The position numbers and the translations under genes were made by a program. DNA of 39,729 bases from JADJOY01 sp016713535 [NCBI: Deltaproteobacteria bacterium] (lineage in GTDB: Bacteria; JADJOY01), in assembly GCA_016713535.1 (NCBI GenBank), contig JADJOY010000050.1, positions 1 through 39,729 on the forward strand. The letters run 5' to 3'. Under the pieces are notes generated by a model that searched no databases, was not told the origin of the DNA, and saw nothing but the letters and a program-made list of their open reading frames with translations. Numbering within the stretch: the stretch's first letter is position 1; each line of letters opens with the position of its first letter. This document shows, piece after piece, positions 35,997 to 39,729 of the stretch.

Positions 35997-36678
35997 ACAC
36001 CGGTTCTCGAGCGAGCCCACGTACGTCATCGCGCCGTCGATCCTGTCCGCCGACTTCGGGCGCCTCGGCGACGAGATCCGCGCCGTCGAGAAGGCCGGCG
36101 CCGACTGGATCCACGTCGACGTCATGGACGGCCACTTCGTGCCGAACCTGACGCTCGGCTGGCCGCTCATCCAGTCGGTCCGCAAGGTGACGGAGCTGCC
36201 GTTCGACGTCCACCTGATGATCGAGAACGCCGATCGCTACCTGGAGGACTTCCAGAAGGCCGGCGCGGACGTGATCACGGTCCACGTCGAGGCGTGCGTC
36301 CATCTCCACCGCACCATCCACGAGATCAAGCGCCTCGGCTGCCGCGCCGGCGTGAGCCTCAACCCCGCCACGCCGATCGAGTCGGTGCTGCCGATCCTGC
36401 CGGACGTGGACCTGGTGCTGCTCATGAGCGTGAACCCGGGCTTCGGCGGGCAGAAGTTCATCGAGGCGAGCGTCGCCCGCGCCGAGCGGCTGCGCGCCGA
36501 GATCGAGCGCACCGGAAAGCCGGTGCGTCTCGAGATCGACGGCGGAGTGGGGGTGGGCAACATCGCGCGCCTCGCGCGCGCCGGAGTTCGCGCGTTCGTG
36601 GCCGGCAACGCGATCTTCTCGACGCCGGACTACGCCGCGACCATCGCGGCGCTGCGCGCCGAGCTCGCCAAGGTCTAG
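35989..36678 (+). CDS. rpe: Ribulose-phosphate 3-epimerase
   Basis: Interconverts ribulose-5-phosphate and xylulose-5-phosphate in the pentose phosphate/Calvin pathways. 229 aa; GTG 35989 inside the rsmB end, after TGAGGAGCGATC. TIM-barrel motifs: 'IAPSILSADFGRLGDEI', 'WIHVDVMDGHFVPNLTLGWP' with the metal Asp and His, 'FDVHLMIENADRYLEDFQKA', 'GCRAGVSLNPATPIESV', 'LMSVNPGFGGQKFI' and 'LEIDGGVGVGNIARLARAGV' for phosphate binding. Complete and conserved. Confidence 0.97.
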   Translation: MAEHRFSSEPTYVIAPSILSADFGRLGDEIRAVEKAGADWIHVDVMDGHFVPNLTLGWPLIQSVRKVTELPFDVHLMIENADRYLEDFQKAGADVITVHVEACVHLHRTIHEIKRLGCRAGVSLNPATPIESVLPILPDVDLVLLMSVNPGFGGQKFIEASVARAERLRAEIERTGKPVRLEIDGGVGVGNIARLARAGVRAFVAGNAIFSTPDYAATIAALRAELAKV

Positions 36679-36733
36679 CCCGGAATCCTCGGCCGCCTGC
36701 CGTCCCCTTGGCGGCGCCCGAGTGCGGTCGCCG

Positions 36734-37273
36734 TCACTCGTGGCCGCTCTCGCCCGGCGCCGCCACCGGCTCGGGCGGCCCACGGTGCGTCGATCGGTTC
36801 GCGTCCGTGTGCTTGGCGTGCGTCCGCTTCTTGGGTGGTCGGGTGCGATCCGCGCGCGGAGCGCGGCGCTTCGCCTCCGCCGCGGCGACCTCGGCGCGGT
36901 TGCGGGCGGCGACGTCGCGCAGCGCTTCGGCGTGAGCCTCGAGCGCCGCGCGCCGCTTGGCGCGCTCCTGCGTCACGACCTTCCGCTCGCGCGCGAGCGC
37001 ACGATCGAAGGCGGTCTCGCCGGGCGGCGGAGGCATCGGCAGGCGCTGCAGCGTGCCCGCGCCCGGAGGAGGGCCGAGGTGGCTCGGCGCGCCACGCGGC
37101 ACCTGGCCGAGCACGAGCTGCCCGCGCGCGTCGCGCCTCCAGCCGAGGTGATCGCGCGCGCTCGCCGGGGTGGCAGCGGGGAGGGAGGCCAGCAGGACCA
37201 CGCCGGCGGTGAGCGCGGCGCGCGTGCGGGAGCGGGTGCGGGCGCGGGCGGGGTGGAGATCGATCGGAAGCAT
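36734..37273 (-). CDS. Secreted basic hypothetical protein, 179 aa
   Basis: ATG 37273 follows GTGAGGTTCGTC on its strand. A signal peptide ('RAALTAGVVLLASLPAATPA', cleavage near SARD) leads into a short region 'HLGWRRDARGQLVLGQVPRG', a Pro-rich stretch ('GTLQRLPMPPPPGETAFDRA'), then an Ala/Arg/Glu-rich helix ('AKRRAALEAHAEALRDVAAR') and a basic Pro-rich end. No Cys and no known domain. It is convergent with rpe. Confidence 0.6.
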   Translation of the reverse strand: MLPIDLHPARARTRSRTRAALTAGVVLLASLPAATPASARDHLGWRRDARGQLVLGQVPRGAPSHLGPPPGAGTLQRLPMPPPPGETAFDRALARERKVVTQERAKRRAALEAHAEALRDVAARNRAEVAAAEAKRRAPRADRTRPPKKRTHAKHTDANRSTHRGPPEPVAAPGESGHE

Positions 37274-37655
37274 GACGAACCTCACAGGCGCCGTGGCCGT
37301 CGTGGCCCGGCGCGCTCGACGTGTCGGACGCCGCGAAGCGCAACCGCGGTGCCGCTCGCGACGACGGGGCGACCGCGGTGCGGACTCGGTTTTCCCGGCG
37401 CCCGTTCGGTCACGCCGCGCCCCTGGCGACGCACCACCGCGCACCGGACTGCGCACCGTCGCGCCACGCGCGCCCGCGGGATCGAGCGCCGGGCGGGGGA
37501 GGCCGGGGTTTGACACCTTCGCCGAATCGGTGGTAGCTCACGCGGGTTCGGATCGCACTCCGAGGTGTGATCCGGACGCACCCAACGGCAAGGTTCGGCG
37601 TCGCGAGTCGCGGGTTCGCGAAATCGGTCGCTTCTTGATCGGCCAGGTGCGACGA
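37274..37655. other. Intergenic region upstream of tRNA-Pro
   Basis: No gene is supported. TTGACA at 37510-37515 with GTAGCT 17 bp downstream (37533-37538) could be a promoter for the tRNA, but it lies about 115 bp upstream of it. Confidence 0.35.
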
Positions 37656-37730
<75 letters not shown>

Positions 37731-37890
37731 CCACACGCGAGCGGCGACGGATCTCCGTAGCCGCTCGTTTCACTCCGAAGGTAGGGATCGCGAAGGCGAG
37801 CCGAAGGCCGACGCGATCGAGAACGAGGACCCGCACAGCGCGGGCCGGTGAGCCGGGGAGGCTCACCACCCGCGGCGGAACCCACTGCCG

Positions 37891-38499
37891 ATGCCCACGC
37901 TCCCAGCGCTCACGGTCTTCGCGTATCTGGTCGGCTCGATCCCGACCGGCGTGTGGCTGGCGCGTTGGAAAGGGCTGCCGGACCCGCGCACCGCGGGCAG
38001 TGGCAACATCGGCGCCACCAACGTGGCGCGCACCCTCGGCAAGCGCATGGGTGTGCTGACGCTGATCGGCGACGCCATCAAGGGCGCGATCCCGGTCCTC
38101 GTCGCGCGGGCCTGCGGGCTGCCGCTCGCGCAGCTCTCGGTGGTCGCCGCGGTCGCGGTGCTCGGCCACGTCGGCTCGATCTTCCTCAGGTTCCAGGGCG
38201 GGAAGGGCGTCGCGACCGGTCTCGGCGCGTTCCTGGCGCTCGCGCCGCTCGCCGCTGGCATGGCGGTGGCGGTGTTCGCGGTGCTGTTCGCGCTCACCCG
38301 CCTGGTGTCCTTGAGCTCGATCGTGGCGGCGGCGACGCTGCCGGTGGTGATGGGCTCGGTGGCGGAGCTCAGGCCCGGCGCCCTCGCCGCGGCGGTCGTC
38401 GCGGTGGTGGTGATCGCCAAGCACCGCGCCAACATCGGGCGGCTACTGCGGGCCGAGGAGCCCAGGTTCGGACGTGGCGGCAACGGCGCCGCTGCCTAG
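37891..38499 (+). CDS. plsY: Glycerol-3-phosphate acyltransferase PlsY
   Basis: Transfers acyl from acyl-phosphate to glycerol-3-phosphate at the inner membrane, the first step of phospholipid synthesis. 202 aa, about the usual length. ATG 37891. The conserved loops are 'YLVGSIPTGVWLARWKGLPD', 'RTAGSGNIGATNVARTLGKR' and 'FLRFQGGKGVATGLGAFLAL', between about seven membrane segments. A small perfect hairpin, GCCTAG-TTT-CTAGGC (38494-38508), includes the stop codon. Confidence 0.95.
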   Translation: MPTLPALTVFAYLVGSIPTGVWLARWKGLPDPRTAGSGNIGATNVARTLGKRMGVLTLIGDAIKGAIPVLVARACGLPLAQLSVVAAVAVLGHVGSIFLRFQGGKGVATGLGAFLALAPLAAGMAVAVFAVLFALTRLVSLSSIVAAATLPVVMGSVAELRPGALAAAVVAVVVIAKHRANIGRLLRAEEPRFGRGGNGAAA

Positions 38500-38594
38500 T
38501 TTCTAGGCGGGTGCTCAAACAAGGGGCAAAGGATAGGCGAGGCCGGGTTCAGCGGGATCGAGGTAACTCGCCGTGATCGAAGGAAAAACCGTGA

Positions 38595-39008
<414 letters not shown>

Positions 39009-39170
39009 GCCGCGTGCCCGTCCGCGCCGCCCGCAGGCGGCCGGCATCGATCGACAGCCCGAGACGTTCCAATCCCGCCGAGGGGGGCTCGGTAGGGAAC
39101 GGTTCCCGAAAAACCGCACAACCGTAGTCGAGTCAACCGCAGACTGGAGAAAGGCGGAGGAGGACGAGGG

Positions 39171-39729
39171 ATGAAGCCCAAGGAAGTATTGGAGTTCGCG
39201 AAGAAGAACGACATCAAGATGGTCGACCTGAAGTTCATCGACCTGCTTGGCATCTGGCAGCACTTTGGTGTGCCCATCAGCCAGCTCAAGGAGGATAGCT
39301 TCGAGGAAGGCTTCGGCTTCGACGGATCGAGCATCCGCGGCTGGCAGGCGATCCACGCCTCCGACATGCTGATCATCCCCGACGCCAAGACCGCCCTCGT
39401 CGACCCGTTCTCGAAGACCGCGACGCTCTCGCTGATCTGCAACATCGTCGACCCGGTCACCAAGCAGGACTACTCGCGCGATCCGCGCAACATCGCGCGC
39501 AAGGCCGAGGCGTACCTCAAGTCGACCGGCATCGGTGACACCTGCTACTTCGGACCCGAGGCCGAGTTCTTCATCTTCGACAAGGTCCACTTCGAGTCGG
39601 GCGTCAACGCCTCCCACTACTTCCTCGACTCGGTGGAAGGTCAGTGGAACTCGGGTCGCCCGACCGAGATCGACGGCTCGCCCAACCTCGGCTACAAGCC
39701 GCGCTACAAGGAAGGCTACTTCCCGGTCC
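39171..39729 (+). CDS. glnA: Glutamine synthetase type I (5' part, runs off the window)
   Basis: ATP-dependent ligation of ammonium to glutamate in the cytoplasm. 186 residues are visible from ATG 39171, preceded by GGAGGAGGACGAGGG. The N-terminal beta-grasp domain shows '[17 protein letters not shown]', '[20 protein letters not shown]' and '[18 protein letters not shown]', and the catalytic domain starts with '[15 protein letters not shown]' carrying metal-binding Glu. The gene continues beyond the window. The glnB-glnA gap (39009-39170) holds only a small GGGAA-CGG-TTCCC hairpin and no strong terminator, so co-transcription is likely. Confidence 0.97.
   Translation, partial: MKPKEVLEFAKKNDIKMVDLKFIDLLGIWQHFGVPISQLKEDSFEEGFGFDGSSIRGWQAIHASDMLIIPDAKTALVDPFSKTATLSLICNIVDPVTKQDYSRDPRNIARKAEAYLKSTGIGDTCYFGPEAEFFIFDKVHFESGVNASHYFLDSVEGQWNSGRPTEIDGSPNLGYKPRYKEGYFPV

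Noticed and set aside
37510-37538. Firm promoter call for tRNA-Pro
   Set aside because: TTGACA is good but the -10 is poor and the distance to the tRNA is about 115 bp, so it is only mentioned as a possibility.

Overview
The window is a very GC-rich (roughly 70 %) bacterial chromosomal segment with mostly short intergenic gaps and many ATGA/GTGA stop-start overlaps. Gene content points to a deltaproteobacterium-like lineage (Myxococcota, Desulfobacterota or Binatota type): a DUF507 protein, a FloA/NfeD cassette, single-domain response regulators and zinc-ribbon proteins. This placement is inferred from gene content only. No phage, plasmid, CRISPR or intact transposase gene was seen.

Layout. 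1-8.9 kb is a nitrogen-acquisition block: an allophanate hydrolase gene (5' end outside the window), a PII gene followed by an Amt ammonium channel, a CitMHS_2-type ion transporter, then a second PII-Amt pair. Reading frames here are broken by many single-base indels while the protein between breaks stays well conserved, so consensus errors are as likely as real decay. 8.9-11.5 kb is gene-poor, with a low-GC island of 23-bp repeats, three small genes and a remnant of a PAS sensor gene. 11.6-13.7 kb is a tightly overlapping operon of GTP cyclohydrolase I, a secreted monohaem cytochrome c and a polytopic membrane protein. 14-17 kb holds a MOSC protein and a large fusion of a two-half metal-type permease to an HflK-like SPFH domain. 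17.4-22.3 kb mixes a small charged protein, an SGNH lipoprotein hydrolase, a response regulator, DUF507 and a radical SAM protein. 22.5-25.5 kb is a leftward membrane-microdomain operon (NfeD, NfeD, FloA, anchored hypothetical). 25.7-30.3 kb interleaves two zinc-ribbon proteins with two receiver proteins and an M20-like protein. 30.3-31.1 kb is a 190-bp tandem array followed by tRNA-Ala. 31.2-36.7 kb is the housekeeping operon priA-fmt-rsmB-rpe. 37.6-39.7 kb carries tRNA-Pro, plsY and, behind a sigma-54 promoter, glnB-glnA.

How it fits together. Nitrogen supply is the main theme: urea-derived allophanate breakdown, two PII/Amt pairs and glutamine synthetase with its own PII protein. A second theme is envelope and metal biology (permease-SPFH fusion, FloA/NfeD, cytochrome c). 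A dispersed family of composite GC-rich palindromes lies at gene ends in at least four places and is amplified in the 190-bp array; it is the clearest structure not explained by genes.
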